From Cymbidium sinense (taxonomy: Eukaryota > Streptophyta > Magnoliopsida > Asparagales > Orchidaceae), in contig CM038215.1 of the NCBI GenBank assembly GCA_021442155.1, forward strand, positions 212,034,982 to 212,098,981: a DNA stretch of 64,000 bases, written 5' to 3'. Each line of letters starts with the position of its first letter. The stretch's first letter is position 1. Shown piece after piece: positions 12,700-24,360 of this stretch. The translations under genes were made by a program, and so were the position numbers. Under the pieces are notes generated by a model. It saw only the letters and a list, made by a program, of their open reading frames with translations. It was not told where the DNA came from and searched no databases.

Positions 12700-13081
12700 G
12701 ATATATAAAAGTATATATATAATATCATTATATAATTAGTTGTAAATTAAATTCAGAGCTTGATTAATTTTTAAGTTTTTTCGTTTAAATGTTACTGTTC
12801 ACGGATTATTGTACTGTAGCAATACTATAGCAACAGAAAATTTCAAGTTAAAGTAACATGCATTGGTTCATCTTAGTGAGTGGATTAAGTGTAAGGCTAA
12901 GATTAATTGATTAATCCTATCATTATGTTAATCTACATAGGCCAAATCTCCTCCCAAAAATCCCACAACCCTCTAATTTCCAGCTACTACTGTGGGTTCC
13001 TTCTTCCCTGGATTAAGCTGTGCCATACTTTTTCCCTTACGAGCTGTACCGGTGCCGTGCTTTCTTCCTCGCGGGATACTA
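12700..13081. other. flank between RTE copy B and the solo LTR
   Basis: About 380 bp, AT-rich at first and then with ordinary base composition from 12.95 kb. No coding sequence recognised. The last five bases (13077-13081, TACTA) are the likely left target duplication of the LTR that follows. Confidence 0.5.
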
Positions 13082-13101
13082 TGTAATAACCGAAAGTTTA
13101 A

Positions 13102-13136
<35 letters not shown>
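13102..13136. repeat. (AAT)n microsatellite in the solo LTR
   Basis: About eleven AAT units just inside the left end of the LTR. AAT- or AAAT-rich runs at this place are common in this kind of LTR. Confidence 0.9.
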
Positions 13137-13138
<2 letters not shown>

Positions 13139-14427
13139 TAAAATAAAATGCAACCGCCGCGGCCGTTAGCCGCCGGCCGCGGAAGGAAAGAAAGGAAACC
13201 CGAGGGTGTCGGTTTCGACAAATCGAAAAAGAATTCCCAAAAAAACGCGAGAGAGGAAACGGGAGAGGGAGAAAGTGAGAAGAGAAGACTCTACCCGTGC
13301 CCTAGCCGTGCGTCGTCGGCCGAGGAAGGAGAAGAGGAAATCGTGCGTCGAAGGACGTCATCGGCCGAGGAAGAAGAAAGAGTTGCGTGCCCTAGCCGAG
13401 CGAGACGCCTCTACTGCCGTCGCCTTTGAGCCGTCGGAGCTTTCGTACGCCGGCGACCGAGAGGGAAGGAGGAGTCTTGCGTGCGTGAAGAAGCCGACGG
13501 AGTGAGGGTTTAGGGCAACCCGAGAGGAATATAATACAGAGGTATGATACGTAACTATTTTAATTTAAATTTTATGTTAATATTAGTATCTTAAGCTTTT
13601 TTTTTTACTTAAAGTTTATAATTGTAATTTAGAGTTTAGCAATTTTCAATAATAAGTTAATTTAGATATAAATAATATAAATTAAATATAAGTTAAAATA
13701 TTGATTTAAAATGATTCAAAAAAATCATTTTAAGAAAAATAAAAAAATGGGAGTATAAAATTTAAGAGAACTTATAAAGAAAATACATTTTATATTATGA
13801 AAAAAAGATATTTATATTATCGTTAATTAGATTAGAATCATTTAAGGGGTATGATAACTAATTAATGTAATATATTAAATCATTTTAACACTTAATATTT
13901 TTTATGTTATAGAATTTCAATTAAGAAGAAAGCGTTAAAGGAAAGGAGGAAGAACCGCAGTTAAAGTGGGTAATTACGTTTTACATTTATGATAAAATAT
14001 CTTTAATTTAAGATGAAATATGCTCATACGATTGTTTTTTTTATTCTATAAAGTTGTGATGATTTTTCACGTTTCTTTCTTAAGCTGATATACTTACTAT
14101 TTCATCGGATAATAATAACGCGAGATCATAATGCGTTATTATTTTATAAAGTTCGCATTGTTAATCATGAATTAATGTGCATAGTGGTATAATTATATAT
14201 GAATGTATGTTGAATCTGAGTCACCCACTTAGACATCTTGGCGAATAATATGCAAAAATGATGAAAAGACAACGAAATTGAAATGATGAAAAAGGAATGA
14301 AATTGGTAAATGATGAAAAAGGGCCAACGAATTGGCAAATAAGTAATAATGGATACTTTATCCTTTGGATGAGTAGACGGTGACTCTTAGATGATTTATA
14401 AAAAAAATAATAAAAGTTCATATGTTT

Positions 14428-14520
14428 AATGTTTATGTATACCGACCCTCATATGATAAATGTTTATGTATACCGATCTATATATGTTAAATGTTTATGT
14501 ATACCTACCTCACATATGTT
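14428..14520 (+). repeat. 31-bp tandem repeat, three units, inside the LTR
   Basis: Three successive units share ATGTTTATGTATACC followed by a variable CATATGTT-like part, starting near 14428, 14458 and 14489. It lies in the 3' half of the solo LTR. Confidence 0.8.
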
Positions 14521-14931
14521 TGATTGTTTAAAAATTTTCTTTTAAGATACGTGATATCAAAAAACTGCGATACTACTTTTTCTTCTTTATTATAGTGTAA
14601 TAACGTAATTGGCCTGAATTATATTCATTTGTTAGTTCTAAATCTTTTTCGAGATAACCCTCCTAATTAAATCTAGATAGAAGGAAAGTATCACATAGAG
14701 AATGAGATAAGTAATTATGTTATGTTGAATTATGTTTAAAGTATATTTTCTCCTGAACTTTGTTAGAATTTTTATGTATGGATAATTTGTATAATCATTT
14801 GTGGATTTTAGTGGCTCTTATATGATTGGAGATTTTATGTAAGATTGAAAATGTTATGTAAGTCTTTCTTTTATCCGTCCAACCGTCTGTTTCCGCCTTG
14901 ATATTCCAAACTCCCGGGCCGGGTTGTGACA

Positions 14932-15193
14932 TATTACCCATGCCTTGCCTCATCCCTTTTATGGCTGGCCTGTAACTTTTGGCTGGTTGCTGACCCTGGT
15001 TTATGGCATGGAAATTTAGAGTAAAGCGAAACTTCAGAGAGCCCAAAGACAGTTAGAATCAGCCATTATAAGCAGCTGTAGGGATTAGTGTTGGACAGCC
15101 AGAAAAGAGGAAGAAAGAGGAAAAAAATTCAAGTATAATGATTGATGTAATAAGCTTCATGTAAATTTGAGAAAAATATTGTATGTAAAATAG

Positions 15194-15241
<48 letters not shown>

Positions 15242-15370
15242 AAGTTAATTATTATTAATCAATCTAATTAATTTAGTTACTGCTTTGAATAATTGTGTAA
15301 TTAAATGTGTTTGTGAAAATGATTTTAAAATATTTTTAGTATTCGAAAATAAACTGAAATGATTTAAATG

Positions 15371-15432
<62 letters not shown>

Positions 15433-15748
15433 CAGATATACTACAATATATATATATAATGATTTATTGTTTTCACATAATTAAACTAATTTAACTTAGC
15501 ATTAAGCAAGATTTCTCTAAAGTTGGTAAGATACAGAAAGTATTAAGAAATTAGAGATGGGTACGGCAGTAGGTATTGATGTCATTTATATTCACATTTG
15601 AGGAACTAAGAATTTTATAAAAATAAAAGAAAACAATGTTAATACTTAGTCATTTAAATAACAATTGAAACATTGCATATGTTCAGAGAGGATAAAGTTA
15701 ACAACACTTTTAATGAAATCAAGTTGGTGGCATTTATTGTCCAATTGA
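14932..15748. other. AT-rich flank with long (AT)n tracts
   Basis: Begins with the right LTR target repeat and about 180 bp of ordinary composition, then becomes very AT-rich. It holds perfect (AT)n microsatellites at 15196-15239 and 15375-15429. No gene seen. The last bases (TGA, 15746-15748) form the possible left target repeat of the next element. Confidence 0.55.
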
Positions 15749-15912
15749 GGGGTTGTTTGCCCAGTAATCAGTAATGTAATCCAAATACGCAATTTCTTTC
15801 CAGTTTGTACGCGGTAATGTAATTACCGTGTAAAATTTTATGGTATTTCGTTTTCCTTTCCCAGCCTATTTTCCGTGTAAACGAAATACCCCAAAATCGA
15901 GTGAATCGTAAG

Positions 15913-16125
15913 TCACGCTAACAACCGCCAGAACTCCTCATCTCCGCTATAATCTTTCGTGATACCCGCCTTTCGCATACCCGCCGAGAGAAGAGAGCCA
16001 AAATCCTGACGGGGAGGTGAGATCGATCGACATTGCTCGCTTCTTTTCCGCCTACGAACCCCGCGGATCGCCAAACCAGTAACCTTCACGCAGAACTCTT
16101 CCATATCCAGATTAGGTACATCCAT
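15913..16125 (-). CDS. small unassigned reading frame, 70 codons
   Basis: An ATG-to-stop frame in the CpG-richer left part of the putative Harbinger-like element. The product starts MDVPNLDMEEFCVKV, has a basic patch RRRKR near residue 25 and ends GDEEFWRLLA. I do not recognise the family. The same bases read on the plus strand look like a plant 5' UTR exon ending in ATTAG|GTACAT followed by a T-rich intron, which is an equally good explanation. Treat it as hypothetical. Confidence 0.18.
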   Translation of the reverse strand: MDVPNLDMEEFCVKVTGLAIRGVRRRKRSEQCRSISPPRQDFGSLLSAGMRKAGITKDYSGDEEFWRLLA

Positions 16126-17399
16126 TTTCCTCCCTTTCTCTGGATTGCATTGATACTTTCAAGTTCACGAACTTTCCTTCTCGCTCTGCTCGGTTGCCTT
16201 CGACTCTCTTACACAACTCGGTTGCCTTCTGATTTTTTTCTCCACCTCGTTTGATTACCCATTTTCTTCAGATCTAATTCTGGCGATTTGTGTTTTAAGA
16301 GAATATGCTTTATTTGTTTTTGAACTCTTTGATTATATTGCAACTGTATTCGATCTAGATTCCAAGCCAGATAAGAAAGAATATAGGTTTGAACCAAGTT
16401 TGTTATGTGCGAGCCAGATCGCTTATCCTCTGATTCTTGTACTATTTTGAATTCCATTATCTATCTATTGGCTTCGGAACTTTAGGTTCTTAGGAGCTTC
16501 GTGAGGAAACGGCGGGGATGCGTGGAAGTCAGATAAAGGGATTTCTTTCATTCTTCTGTACTTTTCTAAAGTGCACCATATAGGTGCTTCACATCTCTGT
16601 TGTAGTTTTGTTAAAAACATTGATTTTGTTCTTTTGACGCCTGATGAAAAATCATCAGAGTTAGTCTTTTAGATTGAAGGGTAAATAATGATTAACACTA
16701 CTTTGCTATCATCCGAATGCAATGTGCAGTGATTTGTTGAGAGAATGTGATGTTTGTACTTAAAGGTGAAGTTTTCAAGTATTTATAGTGTTGTTTGAGT
16801 TAATAAGCCAAGAGATAAATTTCTATTGGCATTGCAAATGATATACGTTTAATGTGATACCCAATTTTAGTGGGTGTGGATTGAGTAGAGCAAAGATTAA
16901 CTATTATAAATCAATATTATTTTAATCGCACTAGTCATTATACTTATAATTTTAATATTAGTGTTGTTTATTAAGTATTATTATTTATTAATTGATGCAT
17001 AATCTCTTATATAATTTAGTTGACTTATTACTATATATGTGTATAATTTATCCTATTTTTCTTCATTTTGACTTATTACACTCATGCTTATAATCTTCTT
17101 AAGAGAATGTGTCTAGCTTCTCCCCGATTTGGTTTTTGATTTAATCTGTCCATTGGTTCTAAGTTTTTTCCCTGTTGCATCTTTGTCCATTGTCCTTCAG
17201 TTCTAAGGATTAAGCTTGTTGTTGGGTTATTGTTAGATCCATTGAGTAGCTATTTCAAATTTCTACAAAATTTGTCTTTGCTGTTCAGCTTCTTTTCACA
17301 ATGCCACACAGGGCGTCCTCCTCAGTTCATTTATGTCAAGTTTTTATTTCTATATTTGATATTTCGAACTTTATTATGATCTTGATCTAAACAGCTATT

Positions 17400-18490
17400 A
17401 TTTTATCATGTCGGAATTTGAAATAATTTGTTGAGTGAGTTTAGTGAAATTTGTGGAGAGGTTTTATGGCCATCTTGATGTCCCTTCCTGTCTTGGATGT
17501 TGTTGTCTTAACTCGTCTATGCCGGTTTTGCCTTGGTTATCCGCCTCTTATTTTTCTCGGACTCTAATGTTGATACTCATCTCAATTCACTTGTTGAATT
17601 TTCTTCTGGTGGGTTCCAATGTTGCATTAGCTGTTTTGCTGTTGGGGTTGGTTTTCTGAACACCCGTGCTGTTTATGTCTGGGCTGTTGTTCATCTCTTG
17701 ATTGTTGTGATCTGCATTACCTACTGTTGTCTCTATTCCCATCTCGCCCGCTTAGGTTTGAGGTCTTATCTGTATTCGAAAGAGTGGTATTATGGACGCT
17801 TGCCTTTTTTGCCTTTGTTCTCTTGGTTGTTTTTTGAGGATTATCCATTTTGGTCCACATCCATTGGAGCAGAGCTCTAACTGCCTCTACTTGGTGCTAT
17901 TTTTGGTTCCCATTCCTGATGAGCTATCTTCCCTTTTTACAATTGTTTTTTATTTCAAATTACTGATATGGATATTAAAAAGGGGGTTGTTTCCTGCCCT
18001 GAAAGTTTCATTTATATATCATATGTTTAGGATGGTGTTAATTATAGGCTCATTGACTTGATTAGCAGAATTTCAGCAAGTTGTCTCCTCTGCTGTTTTC
18101 TTGTGGAGGGATTATATGCTGGTTTGCTTTCTTTCTTGGATATGCCTTTTCATGAGGTCCTGGCTAAGATGGCTCATTCTCTTATGTTTATGTATTCTCA
18201 TGTCGATGACTATATTGATGATACTTTTCTTGAATGGGACTCTTATCATTCAGCCTTTCCTCTCTATTTTAGATATGATTTTGTTTAGGTGGTGTAATAA
18301 AGCTCACAAGACTATCAACAACCGGGTGTTACCTCCTCACGTTTGTTGGCTATGATGGCTGTGATGATCTCACTCCTTTGGTTTGGTAGTAGCTCATATG
18401 ATGTAACCCTTCGGAAGTTTGATGCTCATATTTGCATCCAACTTGGTGACTGAGCCTTCTCTATCACAATTCCTTATTATCATTCTCAGA
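17400..18490 (+). mobile_element. L1-like 3' untranslated tail fragment
   Basis: T/G-rich sequence with several overlapping hydrophobic open frames that do not resemble proteins. Its distal part (18.34-18.48 kb) aligns with the 3' region of the L1 at 55.58-55.71 kb. Shared blocks in the same order include GGCTATGATGGCTG(T/G)GATG, a GGTAG-CTCATATG block and a GTGACTGAGCCT block. I read it as the 3' tail of a related L1 copy, 5'-truncated before the coding region. The left limit is approximate. Confidence 0.6.
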
Positions 18491-20144
18491 TTATATTGTT
18501 TTCATTTATCTTTTTGTCTGTGTTAACTTAACTGTTCTAATCTCTCCCTCCTTACTAATTTAGCTGCATATCGATCTTAGCATTTTCAATTTTACCATAC
18601 TCAACTTGGATATTCATGTCTTTGTTATAGCCCAACACTTGGTTACATACAACATTATTGTCATAATTTTGAGTTATAAAAGCTATCTTATGTCTTCATA
18701 ATATCCTCCTATCACATAAGACTATTGAGATTCAACTTTTCTAATGTTAATGACCAAGCTTTTGATTTTTCTTACATTAATGGGGAATAGCTTGATGAGT
18801 TAACGCAGAAAAATCTCCTATCAAAGCCTTCTCTTGAACATGAAATGCAGTTGGTTGGGCAAATCATGCGATTTGCATCAAAGCTAATGCCCTACTCAAA
18901 GATGGATCAATGTGCTATTGTTTGCCTCTTCTATTATAACTGAGAGGGCAATGATAAAGGTGTAAAGGTTAGCCTTTGTCTACATATTATGCCAACTTAA
19001 GTTGAAATCATGCCTATGTGTATGGCAAATGCAGAAAACTTTCTCGATCACTTAAACAAATATCTAGCGTGGATCTGGATACCGTGAAGCTTTAGGATTT
19101 AGTTGTGAGCTCTGTAATCTCTTGGTCAGATGCCTTTCATGGAATATCTTTATGTTTCCCATGGAAATGTTGAAGCATGTATATGATACGAGGTTAGAAA
19201 ATTTCTACTGATCATTTCACTCCAATCTACCTTGTAATGACAATGACTGTTCGATGCTCCAGGCTTTACATCTTATTCTCTTGTGATATCTTCAATTAAT
19301 GGTAATTTTCTCCTTAATCCACTGTATCTGTTGCTAAAGTGATTGCATTGATTTTTTTTTTGTGCAAAAATGTGGTATTACTTCATTTTCTATGCCCCTC
19401 ATGTGGAGATGTGTTGCTTTGAAATCCAAATACATTGTGATGATTTCCGGTATGAACAGATCTTTGATGCCAAATTAACTTATTTATGAGGCGAAGGATG
19501 ACTTGAAAGACATATAAATGGTGCAACCATTTTTCTAAATATTTTGTTTTCTACTATGGTTAATCATCCTCTTAATTATGCAAGACATGTCCTCAATCGA
19601 AAATCATCCAGCTTATCAAATCATCGAATAATCCTTTCAATTTTTTCATAAATAACATCATTTTTAGTAAGTAATTTATTTCCGCAAAAGAATGGATTTG
19701 ATTTCGATAGCCATCCAAATAGTTCCTAGTCTTTTGCAATCCCTCTCGTTGATTTTTTTTTCAATGCTCTTACTCTTCCTACCTCCCACCGCAAAGATAG
19801 ATATTCGATAAGAGCATGTAGTTTCCACTGCTCGTATATTCCACATTTTGAACAAATCTTGTCATTTAGATTACTAGACAACCGACAAGCACCCAATGAG
19901 CTCTTCATACACTCTGATCCGCTCCATGAGCATCGAATGAACCAAGTTTAGAGCTTGTTATCTTTAAGAATTTTAATAACAATTTTCGAGTATTAATTTT
20001 TTGTGAATTTATTACTGATTTTTTTCAAATGAGTTCATTATTCATATTTTTGCTTTGATTTTGTCATACTTTGTTGCAGATATACATATACTGTTGCTTC
20101 ATCTTATAGAATTTCGTAATTTTGGTCATTATTTGACCTAAAAG

Positions 20145-20148
<4 letters not shown>
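18491..20148. other. unassigned interior of the putative Harbinger-like element
   Basis: Mixed-composition sequence. The part at 18.84-19.3 kb is less AT-biased and could be a captured transcript fragment, but its frames are closed by stops and match nothing I know. The minus frame at 19726-19908 has a C-x2-C pair only and is not recognised. Confidence 0.35.

Positions 20149-20196
<48 letters not shown>
20149..20196. repeat. (AT)n microsatellite
   Basis: About 24 perfect AT units just inside the right part of the putative Harbinger-like element. Confidence 0.95.
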
Positions 20197-20198
<2 letters not shown>

Positions 20199-20310
20199 TC
20201 CTATGAAAGCAAAATAAAAAAATATTTTAAAATAAATAATAGATATCATTAAAATAAATTTATTTATCAATTCAAGTTATATAGAGGTCTATCATATTGT
20301 TCGGTTTTCT

Positions 20311-20632
20311 ACTTTTAAAATAAATATATTATAATCTTTTTTTTAACTAAGTAATAAATTTTTATTTATAAAATATTTATATTTTAATATATAATTAATT
20401 TATTAATTTAATATTTCAATTAATGAAAAAAATTTCACTAATTTCTAAATATACAAGAGTATTCACAATATGTATTTACTTTACTTTATATATGCCAACC
20501 AAAAAAATAGCTTTATATATATTTACTTTACATGTAACCAAACAATCAGAAAGATTCGTAATTCACTATATTCACTTTACATCAGTATTTCTTTTTACAC
20601 TGCATTCTAAATGCAGGCAACCAAACAGCTCC
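20311..20632 (-). repeat. terminal repeat shared with 41180-41491 (inverted copy)
   Basis: The reverse complement of this segment follows 41180-41491 almost along its whole length: GGAG(C/T)TGTTTG, then ATGCAGTGTAAA, TGTAAAGTGAATA-AGTGAATT, TTTTTTCATTAATTGAA and a final TTATAATATATTTATTTTAAAA. This is one end of a transposon family present at least twice here, in opposite orientations. Confidence 0.88.
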
Positions 20633-20635
20633 TGA

Positions 20636-22979
20636 AGTAATTGTGAAAACTCGGTTGTGAATTAAGGATTGAATGTGGCAAAGTCGATTTAAGTGAGAAT
20701 ATAATTTATGTTTTTGAAGGTATTAAGTTAAATTAATTTATGAAGAATATTCAATGTTAGGTTATGTATACAAAGAGATGATAAGTACATAATATTGCTA
20801 GCCCAAACATTGAGATAAGACTTATAATTGATAATTTAAATTCAGATTTTCTATAAGACCGATGATTGTTATTTTTTCTATTACTTCTCGTGAATGTTTA
20901 TCACATTGTATTTAGATATTTTTTTTATATCTTTTTCAAATAAGATTGATTGCTTGCACAACCTAAACTTTGTTGATTTACTACGATTACAGTCAAGTTA
21001 GATTTCTTAATGTCATATTATATTACTGTGCATTTTAATAATTAAATTTTGTATAAGTATTGCTAAATGCCTAAATGAAAATAATGCTCATGAAAAGAGA
21101 AAAATGTCATGGAATTACTATAGATGGACTATTTTATTATGACCTGCATAGGTAGCCAAAAAATGTTGATGAGATGAGACGAATTAGTGTGCTTGTCAGT
21201 TGTCTAGTAATCTAGAAATGGCAAGATTTGTTGGTATGAAATGGCAAGATTAGAAATGGCAACTTTAAGATTCAATTGTAGAAATGGCAAGATTAGAAAT
21301 GGCAAGATTATTTTTGTTAACAAGGAATCTTAGAGTTCCAACTCTTAACAGTTTTATTGACGAATTAGTGAGGATCAGCGGTATGTGGATATGACTTGCT
21401 TTTTCAACAATTTTAGCCGAGTGACTACCCTCATGTTTTACAAGAGTTAAATCTATACAAATATGAATGATATTTCTAACAAGATAATATGATTTAGAAT
21501 TAAACAAAACTTCTTGAAATCAATTGTCAATAAATATAGCTATCTCAACTATTTATTATTTACATTTCATAGCCTTATAGATTATTGTTCATTTCCTATA
21601 TTTATTATCATGTGTTTACTACTGTTCAGTTCTTGCATATGCAAATATAACTTATAGTTATTTTCATGTAAGTTCAACTTTACATGCATGTTGTTTTCTT
21701 TTATCATGCATTGGATTTACTTTAACACTACTTACCTCACTAGACTTTAGTTTATGATATTATACATTGACATTCAGACAAAAATAATAAAGATCATAGC
21801 TAGATAAAACTTATGATTTGTACAATTTTGAGAGATTCCAAGAATTTTTTGAGTTATGTATACTTTATACTTCAGTAATTTTAGTTACTCTATTTATATT
21901 AGAATTTGATGTTACACGCTTTTAGATATGTATTTTGAATATAAACTGATTGTGAAAGATATTGAAATGTAAGAGTTTTTTCATGATGATTTGATAACAT
22001 TCAATTTTCATCTACTTATCCACATGATGGGATGAGTTAGCGAAGTTGCATTTGACTGAGTCAGACCATTCTATTACACATCAGGTTGACCTTAGAGAAA
22101 AAGGATTGTTTGGAGAATGACATGATATTTGTGAATTGGCTAAACACAAATGTACAAACTTTTTAATAAGCAACACAAGAATCTTTATTCACATTTCTCT
22201 CATTCATACTAATATCTAGGGGCCATCCTTTACGCCTAATAGCTCTAAAGAGTGGGAATTATATCTTATACCAATGATTGTACATACAAAATCATTCACA
22301 CTTTTATAACATGACCATTTAATTTTAAGTTGAAAGATCCAGATCTAATAACATTAATTTTAAATTATAAGAGCTAGATCTAATAACATTAAAGTCAATT
22401 TTAATAATCATCTCCTCATACTTTCATCAAAAAAATGATGTATTGTAACCTCAATACATACTACTCAATTAAATTCAATCAAATGCTACAACAACGAGGA
22501 AAATAATAATCAACAAACTTGACTTTGAGTAAATTCAATTCAAAGCGCAAGGAACACAATCAAAATCCACTCAAACAAATATCATTTCATTGATCATGCA
22601 CCAATGCATTCAAAGCTTTGAAATTATTAAAGATGGATCTTTTGAAATCAATTCGATCAAATACGATGAAAACAATGGACAATGAATGCAAAATTGGCCT
22701 AAAATGTCTCAACCACAATCTAAGTTGCACAAATGTAATTTTATCCCAAAATAAGTTGCATTGATGCTTCTAAACTCCCATGAGATGATAGCACAATTTG
22801 AGGTGCATGAACTAATTTTATAAGGAGAAATGAATGCGAAAAATGAAAATTATATTAAAATCAAATTAAAATTAAATTAAACTAATCTAGTTTAATGTAA
22901 TTACGAATCAAATAAAAATTAAATTAAAATCATTACTAATCAAAATTAACATATTTTCTTTATATTTATATATATACAT

Positions 22980-22985
<6 letters not shown>
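20636..22985. other. AT-rich intergenic DNA
   Basis: No gene recognised. The word AGAAATGGCAAGATT or close variants occurs about five times between 21211 and 21309, a local short repeat. A 16-bp word AGATCTAATAACATTA is duplicated at about 22.34 and 22.37 kb. Confidence 0.5.

Positions 22986-23029
<44 letters not shown>
22986..23029. repeat. (AT)n microsatellite
   Basis: About 22 perfect AT units, preceded by a short imperfect TA/CA run from about 22.97 kb. Confidence 0.95.
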
Positions 23030-23030
<1 letters not shown>

Positions 23031-23159
23031 CAAACTCCATCCCATATCTTTGAAATCCAGCAAAATTTGTAGTAGGTGACCCATCCCCTTATCCAAATCC
23101 ATCCCATTTTTACAAAAATAATAATAATATCCTAATCTAAATTCCTCAAACCCCAATCT

Positions 23160-23801
23160 CTCTTCTTTTATTTCAGTGCACACATACTCAAAGTTGTCGT
23201 GCTTGCTCGCCTCACCCAACAATTCCGACAAGCATCCCAATTTCCCTTACTCTCACTTCCTCTCTACCTTCTCTCTTAGTCTCTCTGCTTGTCGTCCCCT
23301 ATCCGAAAACAAACACCACAACATCTCTCTTCTCCTAGTGTCCAATGACAACTCCACGCACATGAATCCACTCAACCTCCCTCGCCCTCCACAAGCCCAT
23401 GTCTTCCTGCCTCTCATTCTCTATGATTTCCAGGCCACTATGCCCTCACCCTCTATGTCAAATTATCCTAAAAAACTCACAAGCCAACATTGATCTAGCT
23501 CACTACTTGTTGGCCCAACTCCATTCTCCAGCTCACAACTCTCTCAATCTTTGCCACAGCTCTCTCCTTCTTACAGGTAGTCCTAACCTAACGCCTCCTC
23601 AAAAACTAGTGACCACCACCTTTAACCTTGGCTACTCTCTACACTAATAGTAGTCCCAATCATCTCCTTCATTGCAATACCAATAGACGACTCTACAAAC
23701 CAAACACTCCTTCCACTCACTGCCCATCTTCAAATTTCTCTCTCTCTCTTTCTCTCTCTTCCCCCTCACTCTCTCCCCCCTCTCTCTCTCTCTCTCCTTT
23801 C
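23160..23801. other. G-poor, pyrimidine-rich stretch ending in a (CT)n tract
   Basis: The plus strand is rich in C and T and poor in G for about 640 bp, ending in a CT/CCCT microsatellite at 23.73-23.80 kb. Overlapping open frames (23176-23493, 23399-23647, 23628-23894) are products of this skew and resemble no protein. It abuts the tail of RTE copy E. Confidence 0.55.
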
Positions 23802-23811
23802 GTCTCTAAAC

Positions 23812-24360
23812 AACAACAACAACAACAACAAAACCTTTATCCCACTACATGGGCTCAACTACATGAATCTTTTTTCTATAAAGTATCCTATTAAATGTCA
23901 AGTTCTCATTTAACTCTATTAAAATAAAGTCATTTTTTATACTTTCTAACCAAGTTTTTTAGGTCTTCGGACAATCAATGTTTTATATGACCAAATAATC
24001 GAAGGCGATTCTCTTTAATCTTATATGTTACTAGAGCTACTCTAACTTTATCACGCATGCATTTGTTTCTCATTTTATCTCTAAGTATAAAGTCACTCAT
24101 TTACCTGAGCATCCACATCTTTGAAACACTTAATTTTATGCTTCCTTTTTACTGGCAAACATTTAGCATCATAAAACATTGCAGATCTCACCACTATCTT
24201 ATAAAATTTTCCTATAATTGTAACCGCTACTTTCATATCACACAACAAGCCCGATGAATTCCTTCACTTCAACCACCTAACGTGAACTCTATAACTAAAG
24301 CAAAAATATATCACTTTAAAGTCGATCCCTAATATACTCTAACTGAAAAAATTATGTATT
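23812..24360 (-). mobile_element. RTE-type LINE fragment, 3' end only (copy E)
   Basis: On the minus strand the end reads CATGTAGTTGAGCCCATGTAG-like sequence followed by a (TTG)n tail, seen on the plus strand as (CAA)n at 23812-23832. The body parallels the 3' part of RTE copy D (35.46-36.18 kb), including TCATTTACCTGAGCATCCAC and TTATAAAATTTTCC. Near 24.29 kb it jumps to sequence matching D at about 36.49 kb, so about 300 bp is deleted internally. No intact coding. Confidence 0.82.

Larger units (their letters stand above)
13082..14931 (+). mobile_element. solo LTR of a Ty3/Gypsy (Tekay/Del-like) retrotransposon
   Basis: The segment starts TGTAATAACCGAAAG followed by an (AAT)n run, and ends CCGGGTTGTGACA, a pairing I recognise from long LTRs of plant Tekay/Del-type Gypsy elements. 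Flanking pentamers are TACTA (13077-13081) and TATTA (14932-14936), a 5-bp target duplication with one transition. No primer-binding site or internal coding sequence follows, so this is a solo LTR left by LTR-LTR recombination. The 1,850-bp length suits that lineage. Inside are a GC-rich block (about 13.14-13.53 kb) and a 31-bp tandem repeat. Open frames in the GC-rich block (13148-13429, 13206-13505) overlap in two frames and look like LTR sequence, not a gene. Confidence 0.68.
15749..20632. mobile_element. putative Harbinger-like composite element
   Basis: The left end GGGGTTGTTTGCCC and the reverse complement of the right end, GGAGCTGTTTGGTTGCC, are imperfect inverted termini of the type seen in PIF/Harbinger elements. 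Both are flanked by TGA (15746-15748 and 20633-20635), a 3-bp direct repeat. The right 320 bp recurs in opposite orientation at 41180-41491. The interior holds a CpG-richer 250 bp (15.86-16.11 kb), an L1-like 3' tail (17.4-18.5 kb) and unassigned sequence. I find no DDE transposase. The two ends could belong to different insertions: a 3-bp match arises easily by chance and TGA is not the usual TTA/TAA target. I am sure of the right terminus as a repeat but only moderately of the whole span. Confidence 0.38.

Noticed and set aside
13148..13505. Two overlapping Arg/Glu-rich frames as a possible gene
   Set aside because: They lie in the GC-rich block of a solo LTR with recognisable ends and flanking target repeat, and no family match is apparent.
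17435..18355. Several overlapping hydrophobic frames as membrane proteins
   Set aside because: Leu/Phe/Cys richness comes from T/G-rich DNA; the region aligns with the non-coding 3' part of an L1.
20064..20270. Minus-strand frame with an (YI)n run
   Set aside because: It is a translated (AT)n microsatellite.
23176..23894. Three overlapping Ser/Pro/Leu-rich frames
   Set aside because: Products of a C/T-rich strand and CT/CAA microsatellites; the frames overlap each other and lack any motif.
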